Part shown: positions 26,226-38,136 of the stretch, piece by piece
Numbering within the stretch: position 1 is the stretch's first letter
How the letters are laid out: each line of letters begins with the position of its first letter
Assembly: GCA_037576195.1 (NCBI GenBank)
Contig: CM075101.1
Location: 1,426,001-1,490,000, forward strand
Length of the DNA: 64,000 nt
Direction: 5' to 3'
From: Phytoseiulus persimilis
Taxonomy: Eukaryota > Arthropoda > Arachnida > Mesostigmata > Phytoseiidae
Notes under the pieces: model-generated
The model's input: the letters and a program-made list of their open reading frames with translations, nothing else
Databases searched by the model: none
Told to the model about the DNA's origin: nothing
Program-made: the position numbers and the translations under genes

Positions 26226-27814
26226 CGCTACCGTTCTCTCAGCCACTGCACATAGTCCACTTGCTCTGCTTGAGATCGCTCTGAAGCACAAGATAGCTCA
26301 GCAACGCCTCTGATACGGCGCCAGCGGCAGCAGCACACACAAAATACACAAAGCGGCGTGCAAGTTTTTTACATTTCTTCGTCTCTTGTCTTGTCTGACG
26401 ACCACTCTACTACGGCACCCCGTTGTTCACCATCACAGTTGCTACCAGCGAATCTGCCATTCTCGCCATGGCTGCCGGACGTTGCTGATTGGCTGGATTT
26501 TGATCACGTGGTGCGGCCGGGTCAACCACACACTACCGACTTCGAAGAGAGTGTCACGTCTCCTTGGTCAACTGAACTGCGACTCGGAGCTCTCCGGATA
26601 CGCTTTCTGGTTCGATCAATTTCCACTCACCAAAATGCTAAGATCGCTTATTCGGCTGTCGACTCTCCAAGCTGAAGATTTCTCCGCTACCGGCTCGAAA
26701 ACGCCCGTGTCGCGTGATCTCAACGCCGAGGCATGGGAAATATAGGGTACCTAAAATCTTCAGAGCCTCTCGAAGACCCATCAAATGATCTAGGTACTCT
26801 AATCATGGAGTGAAGTGGCCGTGGAACTAGGTGCTGTCGAATTCCTTTGAATCAACGATTGGAAAAGTTTTCCGCTGCACCCTCCTTACAAGGTTGGTCA
26901 GATCAAGCCTACTCCACTCACAGCGGCGGCGAACAGCAAAGCTCGCTCACAATAATAATGTTGAAAACTAATTTTTCTCAATTTTGTGCCACAACTTTCG
27001 ATTTCCAACCTAATCCTGCTTTTTTGTCCAGAATTCAGGTATTTTCGGCATGTTTCTTCGGATCTTCGACCTGTCTCGAGAATCGAAACTACCCCCACAC
27101 ACTCCCCTGTTGGCTGTTGTCGTCAGCGAGCGTCGTCGGCGCCGCTAGCGTGAGCTACCTATGTTTTCGACGAACGGAGGTACGGAGCTGTAGTCTTGGA
27201 CCGGAAGAGCATAAGCTGCGGAAACCGTTTGAAATGAACGGGAAAATTTTATGAGCCTCTAAGGGATTATCCTTTCTATAATAAGGGGTCGTTACAAGCA
27301 CACGAAGTTGAAATCGGTCGGAGGGTTTGTGTAGTGAAGGATGTCTATGATCTTTGCTGAGCGGCGAAAGGAAACCGAGCTGTTTCTTCGGCGGCTGTTT
27401 TCGAAAGCCCTGTCCCTGAAGTTTCCCCATGGTGCCACCTGTCTAGCGAGTTCAGTACCCAGTAGGCAGGCGCAAGAAAACAGCTTTCCGGAGTGTCTCA
27501 CAGCCCGATAACTTGAAGAGACTGAAGCTGAATCGGAGCGAAAACCACAGAGATTCTGGAAACTTCTCGAGTATGTAACATGCTCTTGCTTCTCGGGAGC
27601 AACATGTTCCAGCGGTGTGAGACAAGTATCAATCGATTCTCTGCGTCTCCCCTCATAGACGGAGCTCGTTTCATGTTCCATTGAGCCCACTAGCGGCCGC
27701 CGAGATCACCGCAAGCCAAACTTCACCTCTCTGCATAACTTTGAGCCAGTTGGAAGGGAAAACGAGGAGAATATCTCGAGGTTGATCTTTCTTCCCGTCG
27801 CAGGAAGAGATGCT
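26226..27814. other. Intergenic gap between MED13 and the LTR element
   Basis: No coding exon was recognised. The part adjacent to 26226 should contain the MED13 5' UTR and promoter. The rest shows no repeats or motifs that I can name. Confidence 0.5.
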
Positions 27815-27955
27815 TGAAGTGTTTCAGAGCAAGATCAGGACCACGACGTTGAGACTTGAAGAGTGAATGGGCAAGCAAGCATTTTTTCGAAGTTGACCGC
27901 TCCTTTTATAGCGTCGCGGGAAACGCTTCGCTGTAGTTGATTGTCGGATACAACA
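27815..27955 (-). repeat. 3' LTR of the Ty3/Gypsy element
   Basis: It has the same length and the same TG...CA ends as the 5' LTR. It is preceded on the minus strand by a purine tract. Most differences from the 5' LTR are transitions, as expected for old copies. Confidence 0.93.
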
Positions 27956-27968
27956 TTCCTTCCTCTTC
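27956..27968 (-). other. Polypurine tract
   Basis: GAAGAGGAAGGAA sits immediately 5' of the 3' LTR on the minus strand, the expected priming site for plus-strand DNA synthesis. It directly abuts the TG of the LTR. Confidence 0.85.
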
Positions 27969-27974
27969 AGCGGG

Positions 27975-30900
27975 CTAACGTCCGAACATGCGCCTGACGC
28001 CCGCGAGGACTCCGTAATCCTCAACGTTCTTCGCGACGCGCGCGGGCTGCAATCGTGCCGGACCTTGAGCTTGCACGAGCTCGTTCGGGCTAATAGGACG
28101 GATGCCCTCCTCGCTCCCATCCTCGACCGACGGAGCTGGAGGGCCGCCTTCTTCGTTTTCCCGGAGCGAGGGACTCGGACACGGACCCGCATTGCACTCA
28201 GAGTCTTCGGCTAGTTCGGCGCCGGTGACGGTAGCCGGCGAAGAGGGCAAGAGCTCGGGGGGAGGTCGTTTCCGTCGGTCCATGACGCCGCCCGTTTCCA
28301 GATTTCATTGAGGTGCCGTACGACACGTTTGCCATCTACCTCAAGACGAGCCAAAATCGCCCCAACCGGTTCCACTAATGTCGCGGGTACTCGACGCCGT
28401 TTGTCCAACGCGACGACAACTTTCTCCCCTCTTCGGAAGAGACGTGGACGCGTCCCATGGTGCCTGTCGAAATCGAGGTTGGACTTCCTGTTGCTGTCCG
28501 AAATCGTGGAAGCCTGGGACCTGAAAATGGGGAAAAACGAACGACGCGGCCGGCCGAAGAGAGTCTCAAAGGGATTTTTCCCGTTGAGAGATGCAGTCGG
28601 CGTGTGATTGTAAACCGATACGGCCTCGTCTAAGCTCAGCGGACCTGTACTCTCGATGGCATTTTTCAGCGTACCATTATTCCTTGGAGGGAAGGGGGAA
28701 GATCCCAGGTGGTTGAATGGATGATTGAAAACTCCTGACAGAGTTCCGCGAACGAAGCGGAGGTGAACTGACCCCCGTTGTCGGTGACGAGGATCTCCGG
28801 AAGACCGAGCAGGCGGCAAACCACTCTCAAATAGTCGACGAGTGTACCGCTCGATGCCAGATACATGTACGTGGCATCTACGTACTTGGAAAATGCGTCC
28901 ACAATGACGAGGAACGAATGGCCTATTTGGGTTCTGCGTAATCCATGTGAAGACGGACCCACGGCTTTCCCGGATCTGGCCACGGGGCGAGAGGAACTTT
29001 CGTCGGATTCGCAACATGCTGAGCGCAATGCGCGCACGATTTGACGAGGGTCTCGACGTCCGAGGGCATGCCCAGCCAATAGAACTGCGCGCGCGCCAGC
29101 GCGTTCATCCGGACAATACCTGGACGAGATCGATGAAGCTTCCTCAAGACGGTGGGCCGGAGTGAAGATGGCACTACCAACCGATCATGTAGGAGGAGAA
29201 TCCCTTGCGAACTACACAGGGAATCTGCCCGTTGAGCGAACACGCGAAGTGTGTGGCTTTTGAAATCGGCTCTCTCCCAGCCGTGACGGAGACGTTCCAA
29301 CACAACCCCCAAGACCGGGTCCGTGGATGTTGCCTTCTGAACTTCAACTCCCGTTGGTGTGAACACCTTTGAGTTGACGAGATGCTCGATGTCGATCTCG
29401 TCGACTTCCAGAGAGGCGATTACTTCGTCCATACCAGAGTTTGCTGCGTCTCTACGTGTTTCCTGGATCAATCTCGACAGCGCGTCAGCTCCACCAAACT
29501 CCGATGTCCGAACGTACTCGATATCGAAATCATACCCGACGAGGCGCAGAGCCCAGCGGCGTAACCTGGCCGCCGTCCGTTCGTCCAAACCCTGGGTCTG
29601 CGAATTGCGGAAGAAAGCGAGCAACGGACGATGGTCCGTTTGAAGGGTGAAATGGCGACCCCAAACAAACTTCTTGAGACGTTCCACGGTGTACACCAAC
29701 GGAAGAGCTTCTTTTTCTATTTGCCCGTAATTGCGTTGCGCGGGTGAAAGAGATTTGGACACGTGGTAAACGGCTTTTTCCGTGCCGTCAGCATAACGCT
29801 GGAGCAGGACACCGCCGATTCCGGTATTACAGGCGTCTGCAGCGATAATCAATTGTTGACGAGGGTCATAATGTACCAGTGCGAGCGGGCCCGAGAGAAC
29901 TTCCTTGATGTCACCGAACGCTTCGTCGAGCACGGAGGTCCATCCGAAGCGCGATGATTTCGAAAGGAGAGCCTCGAAATGCGCTTTGTAGCGATGCAGT
30001 TGGGTGACGAACTTTCCACAGTAGTTGATCAAGCCCAAAAAAGATCGCACTTCCGACACATTAGGGGGTGTTTGAGGTCTTTGATCGCAGCGATTTCCTG
30101 CGGATCTGCTCGAATGCCTTGGTCGTTGACGATCACACCCAAATACTTAACTTCACGGGAGTTGAAAAGACACTTGGGCAATCCCAACCGGGAACCCCAG
30201 TCTTGAAGCCTTGACAGAACCTGGCACGAACGACGATCGTGCTCCACAACGGTCGCTCCCAACACGAGTATGTCATCGAGGTATACCAACGTGCCTTTCA
30301 GACCTGCGAGAGCTTGATCGATGACGCGCTGAAAAATGGCTGGGGCTGTCTCAAGCCCGGAAACCAGGCGATTATACTGAAACAAACCTCGAAGAGTGTT
30401 AATGGTTGTCAGCGGCCGACTTGATGGATCAAGGTCGAGTTGAAGATACGCGTCTGAAAGATCGAGTTGAGTGAACAACTCATGACCTGAGAAGTTAGTC
30501 ATGATCTCCTCCATGTTTGGAATCGTATGTGAAACTTTCTGAAGAGCGTCGTGGAGTAGTCGGCGCACACTCTGATCTTTTCGTTCGCTTTGCGTGCAAC
30601 GACGATGGGGCAGGCCCACGAGGATGGTTCCACAGCCGAAAGAGTTCCGACCAGCCGGTCTAGCTCTTTGTCTACCGCTTCGCGGAAAGGAGCCATAACG
30701 GGTCTGGCTCGAAGTTGGACAGGTTTGGAACCCTCCTTGAGCTCGAGAGTGACTTGCATCTTGGTACAGCGTCCCAAGTCTTCTTTGAATACTTCAGGAA
30801 AACGCGGTGCCCACATTTCTGAATTCTGACTTCTTCGGCAGATGATATCTGAATGGAAGAGCCTGGTACGAGAAGACCTAGTTCGAATGTTGGGCGACAA

Positions 30901-31454
30901 CCAAGAAGAGCCGTCTGTTGGTTGTGCAGGACGATGACACGATCGCGGAAACTGGCGCTCGCATCACGAGGCAGTGAGGAATCGGCTTTGAAGTAGCCAA
31001 GGACATCCAAACCTTGACCGTTGGCTGCCATACAACGGAATTTCATGGACCGTAAACCTGGCGACCCGATGCGCGTCCATAACGTCTTTCCTATCCCTGT
31101 TACATCCGCGCCGGTGTCGACTCGGAATTTGACCGGCACTCGATTCAGGAAGATTGATGCTAACGGTCGCCCGCGATTCGGCGGAGATTCATCCACACTG
31201 GAGGCGACAACATTCTCTGTCCCGAAACTAAGTTTCTGTTCCTTGCGCTGGAAGGATCGACAAGCTGGTTTAATGTGGCCCTTTTTGTGACAGAAGATAC
31301 AGGTCGACGTGAGATGCTTACAGGTTCGTCGATCATGTGGGCCTCCAAAACTAGCACAGATTGAGGAATCTCCTGCTTTCGGAGCTTGTCGCTTCGGTTG
31401 ATCTCGTGGTTTCGAGTCTTGTCGCAAACTCGGAGGATTGCGCACTGGTCTCTG
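27975..31454 (-). pseudogene. pol: Broken pol: NC finger, protease, RT, RNase H, integrase
   Basis: Homology runs through several frames. At 31445-30672 it shows a CX2CX4HX4C zinc knuckle (CIFCHKKGHIKPAC) and a retropepsin motif VDTGADVTG. A frameshift near 30820 leads to the start of RT (CPIVVARK), and another near 30550 leads to the RT palm (FTQLDLSDAYL, YLDDILV). A further shift at about 30050 leads to RNase H (AADACNTG, TDHRPLL, DALSRL) and the integrase N-terminus. In the integrase HHCC finger the expected second His is Arg (LHRSRPGI). The TDNGGQF core motif is present, but the next segment, which should carry the catalytic Glu, is broken at about 28670. The C-terminal part continues in two frames. 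It cannot encode a working polyprotein. Confidence 0.9.
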
Positions 31455-32180
31455 TTAAACATGGCTGATATTGGGACTCACCCCGCTGGGCTCAGATGTG
31501 TCGATCGTAGAATCTCTTGTTCGGGTAACGTACCGCGTGACAACCTCCCGTATCTCTTCCACCGTTAGGTCAGCCTTGTCATCAGCTGCCTTCAGCATTA
31601 CACTGCGAATGTTTTTGAAGGTCGGACCGGCTGCGCAGTTGATTGCTAGGAAAATTTTGAACTTTTCCACGGACATGCTGCCCCACTCGAAGTGATCGCC
31701 TTCAAGGTTAGCCCAGTCGACGATTGCCTCCGGATTATCCAGAGCTGTCAACGGAGCATGTTGACTCAAGATGTCATGCCGTCTCCGAAATATTGATTCC
31801 GAGGATCCGAAGGTCGTCTTAAAGATTTCAACGAGGTCATCATACCGTTTAGCTTCGGGTAGCTCTGGTGAGAGACGACTGAGGAGTCCAGCATATTCCG
31901 ACGGCCCTAACGCCTTCAGCAGCAGTTGGGTTCGGAGTTTACTCGATGGGGTTGCTTCCTCCACGATGGCCTTGTGTCGTGAATACCACGTTTCGAAAAT
32001 GAGATCTCTTTCCGGCTTGTGGGAGAAAGTACCTAGCAGAGTCGCCGTACTTCGCAGAGTTGACGCCGCCGTGTCCTTTCGTTGATGACTTTCTGTCAAC
32101 ATTCTGATCGCATCGGCCATCGTCTTCAGAACTTCCTTAAGGTTGACTTTCTGATCCCCGTCTAGTCTTACTCCTGCCAT
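31455..32180 (-). pseudogene. gag: gag (capsid region) of the Ty3/Gypsy element
   Basis: An ATG at 32180 opens a 241-codon frame that encodes a retrotransposon Gag/capsid-like protein, with the typical FETWYSRHKAIV and DLVEIFKTTFGS helical segments but no nucleocapsid finger before the stop. The frame ends at TAA (31455-31457). The next codons continue in the same frame into the zinc knuckle and protease, so the TAA separates Gag from the rest either as a decay mutation or as a suppressed stop. Given the other lesions, decay is more likely. Confidence 0.85.
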
Positions 32181-32207
32181 GGTTCGACAGGTTTGCAGAC
32201 TGTTCTA

Positions 32208-32223
32208 GTTCTCGACTGCGCCA
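32208..32223 (-). other. Primer-binding site
   Basis: TGGCGCAGTCGAGAAC lies one base inside the 5' LTR. TGG pairs with a tRNA 3' CCA end, and TGGCGCAGTCG-type sites occur in several arthropod Ty3/Gypsy elements. The tRNA identity is not established here. Confidence 0.7.
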
Positions 32224-32224
32224 A

Positions 32225-32365
32225 TGAAGTGTATCACAGTAGGATCAGGACAACGACGTTGAGACTCGAAGAGTGAATGGGCAAGCAAGCATTAATTCGA
32301 AGTTGACCGCTCTTTTCATAGCGTCGCGGGAAGCGCTCCGTTGTGGTTGATTGTCGGATACAACA
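32225..32365 (-). repeat. 5' LTR of the Ty3/Gypsy element
   Basis: Read on the minus strand it begins TGTTGTATCCGACAATC and ends ACACTTCA, i.e. TG...CA termini. It aligns without gaps to 27815-27955 with 14 mismatches counted by eye over 141 bp. At 141 bp it is short for this superfamily. Confidence 0.93.
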
Positions 32366-33299
32366 ACGCTCACAGAATGATTCTGTGAAACGCAAAATGA
32401 AGGGTTGAGCCGACTGAGCTCCAACCTCCACCGGGCTCTTGCATCTGAAAGCTATTGTGAAGTATATCAACACGTGGGAATAGCCCGCAAGGGGGAGATA
32501 TTCTGATGCCCAATTCGTCGCGATCGCGTGCTGTCTGGCGAAGCCCGAGAGCCCGAAGAATCGGAAGCAGCAGATTGCTGCTCATAGGGAGAAACGGCTC
32601 TGATTGTTCTTTCATTTCCAGGAATCGGGTCCCTCAGTCGTGGACCGGATGTTTGTACCCACGTCGGTCATTGGTCAAAAAAAATAGAACCGCATGAGGC
32701 TGGTCTGCCTGCAACATCCAAGCTTGGAAAATATGTAGATCAGGGGTGTGCGAAGTGCGGTCCGCGGATGGACCACTGTGTTTGAGCAGGGCCCTGAGCA
32801 ACAAGCGCTTGAAATCGCCAAATCGCTTCCATGGAAAACAGATTCAACATTTCCTACGATATTCTCCAGCCTTAGTGAGTCTCCTCACCTTGGTGTACGA
32901 GTGAGTCGAACGTTCACTCTTCGATAGTCACCTCGAGGTGTTAAGATTTTTCTGGAGCTCGAGGAGACGATTCCTGAGTTGGAAACCTCATATTTGCCGG
33001 ATGTCGCTCTTCAGAGATACATCACATGGATTAGGAATACTCACTGAGGCGGCCCGCGGCCCGTGATGTAGACCATGGAAAATCATTCTCTCGACTGAGG
33101 AGCGCTTTGAAGAGATCGGTATGAGATTCTCAGCCAACTCGTCGAATGCCTTTGTGTCGATGTTACTCGATTCGAGCGCGGATCGGCTTGAGCGAGGTCG
33201 ACCCGAGCGCAGTTGATTCGAGCGCAATGAATTCACTCGCGCCGCTGTGAGTGTGGAGTATGAAATAGAGGAAGAGGAAATTTTCGCAGATCTGGCCCG

Positions 33300-33478
33300 C
33301 TTAGGAGCAGAGATAAAGAAACCAACATGGAAAACATCACGAAAATCCGAAAAATCGGAATGACAAAAAAACTAGAGCGAATCCGAGGAAACGGTTAACA
33401 GATTCGGAATCTACGACGTCGGTTCACCTCATCCTAGGTGTCAGCTTCCTTGTCACGTTTTTACTGCTGGGCAGTGTA
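33300..33478 (-). repeat. Dispersed repeat A, copy 1
   Basis: The reverse complement aligns over most of its length to 62983-63165, sharing for example GACAAGGAAGCTGACACCTAGG (one difference) and CCGATTTTTCGGATTTTCGTGAT. No open frame is conserved between the copies, so the repeat looks non-coding or long dead. Confidence 0.8.
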
Positions 33479-33516
33479 GTCAATCTATCCGTGCATCTAC
33501 CCATTGATCCATGGAT

Positions 33517-33548
33517 TGATGGATGATGCCTGAACTTCGCAGCTCTAG
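33517..33548 (+). repeat. Dispersed repeat B, copy 1
   Basis: GATGGATGATGCCTGAACTTCGCAGCTCTAG recurs in the same orientation at 62192-62232 with a 9-10 base insertion and one substitution. It lies 39 bp from repeat A here, but about 750 bp from it in the other locus. Confidence 0.7.
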
Positions 33549-36500
33549 CCATCAAGACACTGTGATGATCTGAATCGCAGACTATGAGCCTCGACTGCAC
33601 TGAAACTTTTTGAAACAGCCTCGAAGTCTATTCTCTTCCGTTTCATCTTTCTCGATGCTCAAAAGCGCTGATGCGCTCAGCCTTTCTCGATCCATGATGG
33701 TCACGAGTCACGACCCATAATTTATCTCCTCATCATTTGTCTGTTTTGATTCATCCCATCATGAAGCCCCGTCGATGCATCGAAACGTAAAAACGACGCT
33801 GCGCCTCCTAAGCTATTCTATTAGTTAGAGAGACGAATCGAGTTCATTTCGTGGTTACGGATATGCGAAAGCTGCTTTGTAACCCCTGTCATCACACGAG
33901 CGTGATGTCAAGCTCAGCTGTTTGCGGCGCTCACAGACGTCCTCCTAACGACAACAGATTGACGAAATCATGATCTTGGTTAGGTGTACTGCATATTCAC
34001 AGCGATTGAGTTCGATAGTGGATGAGCCCCCCAACGATCGAACATCAGCTTGTATCAACACCCTGTCAAGTCTTATGGTGAAAACTTCTGCTGTTGGGTT
34101 CGCTCAAACTGGGAATGGCTTGGCCCTGAAATATCTGTCACGGCCTCGAGAGCCAGTGATCCGGCCTTGAAAATCGGAGCCCGGAGAAGCTGGACCGATA
34201 CCTCAGGTGGTCCCTTCTTAGAGGTGGACCCTACCTCAGCTTCCACTGTATTTCCCGTAGAATTCTCTCGCTTATCCGAAATCGGCGAGTGTACTGTCCA
34301 CGACGAATCTTGGCACCTCGGCTTCCAACCAAGAGAGCACCCATAGGAAAGTTCGCAGTCACGACTCGAAAGGGGAAGGAAGTAAGCCCCCCTAAAAGGT
34401 TAAGTACCTGTCCTTGGAATGTTCATGCCAAAATCACCACATTCACACGCGTCACGGAATCAAGTATGACGCTCGAGCTAGTTTTCGCGTTTTGCGAGAA
34501 GTACAAGTAGGCATATGAATATGCAAGGCTGTCGGAAGTATTCCTGTTCCGAAATCACACCTTGTGCACAGAATCAGTGCCATAGTTGAATATGGATTGA
34601 CCCTCGGAGCGAGAGGAAATAAATGATTCAGAATCCAACTAGGCGAGTCACCCCACTCATCAGGGTCATGAGCAGTGCTCATGTCTGTGTGCCACCTCCG
34701 AGATGGCGGAGCTCTCGAAGATGTGCCTTGTTGCCAGCGAAGTCTCCGAGGAATCAATGACTCACTCGACAGCCTCAGGCATGAGCGCAAGGATGGAGGA
34801 GCTTGATTCGAAGAATTATTGATTTGTTCATCTACTGCATGAAGATTGACAAGCCCGCCTCCCCTACCACCACCCGGGGTACACTACTGCTGATCACCAT
34901 CTTCCTTGGGTCAGTATTCCTGATTCGGCTGAACGGTACATGCTGTCACTTCCCGGGATTGTAGTTTGCTCGTCACTGATAATTATTTTTTTACTAAAAC
35001 GGGGGGATATCGTAGCAGATCGGAAATCGTCTCTGGCTGTTCCCGGAGCTTCCATTGTGAGTTTCACTCCAACTTCATGACATTGATCGTGATATTAGAC
35101 AACTAATCGCTTCATTGTTTGTGTCAGGAGTTCGTTCTGTTGCTCGCAGTCGTAGGTGGTCCCGAAGAGTGGACGGTCTTGTAGTCTCTCGTAGACATTC
35201 GTGGACGTCGATTCGATCCCCGGATCATCTCCACAGAACCCGGAAACGTATGGTCAGATCGATCCCGCAACCACCTTCATAGTCTATTGGGCGGGCGGGC
35301 AGAAAGAATGGCAAACTCAACAACTGTCGAACTCCAAGACTCTCTCGGCATGTACTCGGAAGAATCGAGATATGACCGCCGTAGCATCGTTGAGCCAGAT
35401 CAATCCGTCTACAACATGCTCCATCCGAAATCCAATATGCTCTGGACCTTGGATACAAATCAAGCTCGAAGCAAATCTGCATCATGATATTCTAATCCAA
35501 ATCCGTCCTCATTCTGAGGTGGGCGAATTCCCAGGCTGTGATAAGACCCCTCTAGTATTGCAAGGTGCTCTTGTTGTGTTCAAATGGAGAAAATTGTGTG
35601 TTTCTGCATCGCTGCACCATTTACTCGGTGTTGATCAAGTTTGCTGCAGAATTCACACGATCCGCGAGCGATTACTCAGTTTCCGCGACTTTTCGAATCG
35701 ATACCGCGACTCGCCTGCGATATTCGCGTATCTTGACCGCCACAAATTCACAGCCCTACTCATCATTCGTCTTCAAAGTCCCTGACGGCACAGATCGACG
35801 AAACGAAACCGGAATTCCATCCCGAAGAGTCAGTCCCGACCGCTCCGCTGCTGGGGAAGGAGGACTTCGGGCTCGACCGTCTCGGCTTCATTTTTTTCGG
35901 GCTCATTCCTTCCGAGCTCGGAGTTTCGGCTCGTTGGACCCTAACTTGTTCGTCAGACCATGCCATCTAGCCTCAATAGTGACCATGTTGAGCAATGAAG
36001 ATGAGCATAAGAATGAGTCATTGATGACCCAACTCTTGGTGAGGTTGAATTGAAGGGAGAGGACGGGATCTGCTTTCCCGTTACGCGGAAGACGGAAATT
36101 CCTGGTCTTTCGGGAAATTTGAGGTTTTTCGGCTGCGACTGGATTTTGGAGTTTTGGGAGCGATTTCCAATAGAGCACTGATCTGATTGGACTCATTTTG
36201 CGTTCACTTCGAAACACCCTCTCGGGAATTTCCGCCTCAACTCCAGCCAGCTCCGTCAATTCGAAACACTAACCCTTCCCGGGGAACTTTCCTACATTGC
36301 AGACGGAATCGAAAGTGTCCTCAAGGCTGCCGCAGTGCTGCTTCTTCCTGTCCTCATTTAGGAATGACTCCTATCCCCCATGATTGGAAACGCTATCCGC
36401 AACGAGCTCTAAAGGATTGCTTCATTGTTTCAATTTTTCTCCCCGTCATCGCCTTCTTGATCATGGTACCACGTATGAGAAAACGATAGCGATCACTTTT

Positions 36501-38136
36501 GCCCAGCTTACTTCGATTAACGAAGGTCATGGTACTCTTCCCTCTATCTCCAACCAATGCTCGACAAACTTGTTGCGACTCTGACGAACTAAGGGGAACA
36601 GATTTGACTTGAGAATTTCAAGTGCGAGAACCGGACCTGTAGGTTTCGAGATTTTCCCAATTTGAACCGTAACTGTGTGGCATAGACGAAACAGTATCAT
36701 CATGGCCAAAATTGAGCAGCACAGTGAGTTGAACAGACGTTGTCCCGACTGATTTCCTCCTATCAAGAATCGTAAGGGGTGAAAAGGAAGGAGCGAAAAC
36801 CACGAAGCGATTATGGCGGCGGAACTCCGGGCTTCACCGTCAAAAATGGGCGCTTCCAAGAATATGAATTCTCGTTCCACAGAGGAGCAGGTCTGGCGAT
36901 AATTCGAACGGTTGGCCTATATTTTGTGATGTCATCCTTGATCAGACTGGTTCGAGTCGATCGTCGTCTTACTCTTACGGTTGGAGCAGCAAGGAAAACT
37001 CATCATTGTTCTGCGGGACAAGTTTATTCTGAATTTTCGATGAGCGGATTCACAACATGATAACCGTACTCCCCATTCTTTCTTTTGGCATTCATATGAT
37101 TCGAACGCGTTTCAATGACTCCGGAACGCGAAATAGATCGAAAATCTGCTGTTTTCGAGGAACTTGATCGAAGTCCAAACGTTGCGGTAATGCTCGGAGA
37201 ATTCCTATACTACCAAGCTCGTCATTTGGGTACGGGCAAGAGATTGCGATGAGCGCGAAAAAATCAATGGATATCACAGCCGGAGTTGGCGAGTTCTCAC
37301 CGTGCAGAAAATCAACGCACGTGTTCGACACGCTCAATGCGTATTCAAGTTTATCTCGATCACAAAGCGATGAGCATTAGTCGTGAGACCAGGTGGTCAG
37401 ATCCATCGATCTGATAACGAGCGAGAAACATGCCGAGGTTTGCACCCTTGACGAGTCTTGCAATTGAGAAACATCTGACTACTCTGGGCAGTGGCTAGCC
37501 CTCGTCGCAAAAACCAAACTGAGCGCCGCGAAGAACAGCAACATCAACCGACGCAACAGCAAAAGAAAGAAGAGTGTTCTCCTGAGAAGAGAGTGCTCTC
37601 AAGGAAGAGTTTGCATCGGGATTTGAGATAACAGACACATTTTGATTCTCTAATCTTTCCGGTTGTGCATCTATCGTCCACTTGAAGCGCCTCCAAAGAG
37701 GATGCGAGCTATTCGATTTCCTTCAGTTCGTTCTAGCTGCTGTAGCCATCGTTTATGTAGACCTTGTTAGAAAAATGGGAGCTTGAGCAACTTACCTGTC
37801 TCTGATCGGATCCCAAATTAGTCGAGTGCTTTTTGTCTGATTGTCTGTGTTTAGCCTAGCGTTCGCGACTCCAGGACGAAACTGGACGCCCAACTACGCA
37901 TTTTCAATTCTTACCAACCGCGAACAGAATACAGTTAGGCGAGGATGGTGGAGCGGATTTCTCATTGGTTCCAATGCCGATGCTAGCCACGAAAAAGGAG
38001 TCGAAAAAACCCCCAGGCTCCTGAAATGGCGGAGTGTGTCTTCTGAAACGGGAGAAAAGGCTCCCGGGAGGAGTCGTAGGTTCTCGAAAATCTCCATGCT
38101 ACAGGGAACAACGGAAGCCGACCAACTCACTGACCT

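Larger units (their letters stand above)
27815..32365 (-). mobile_element. Degenerate Ty3/Gypsy LTR retrotransposon
   Basis: The element is 4,551 bp on the minus strand, bounded by two 141-bp direct LTRs. Order is 5' LTR, PBS, gag, zinc knuckle, protease, RT, RNase H, integrase, PPT, 3' LTR. RT before integrase places it in Ty3/Gypsy (Metaviridae-type), of the K02A2.6-like group common in arthropods. No env-like frame is seen. Frameshifts, an in-frame stop and roughly 10% LTR divergence show that it is an old, inactive copy. Flanks read AGCGT next to the 5' LTR and AGCAT next to the 3' LTR, a possible 5-bp target duplication with one mismatch. Confidence 0.95.
32366..38136. other. Intergenic stretch with dispersed-repeat fragments
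   Basis: No gene model is supportable. Two repeat fragments at 33300-33478 and 33517-33548 have counterparts near 63 kb and 62.2 kb. The part next to 38137 would contain the ZC3H3 3' UTR. Remaining open frames look like chance. Confidence 0.55.
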
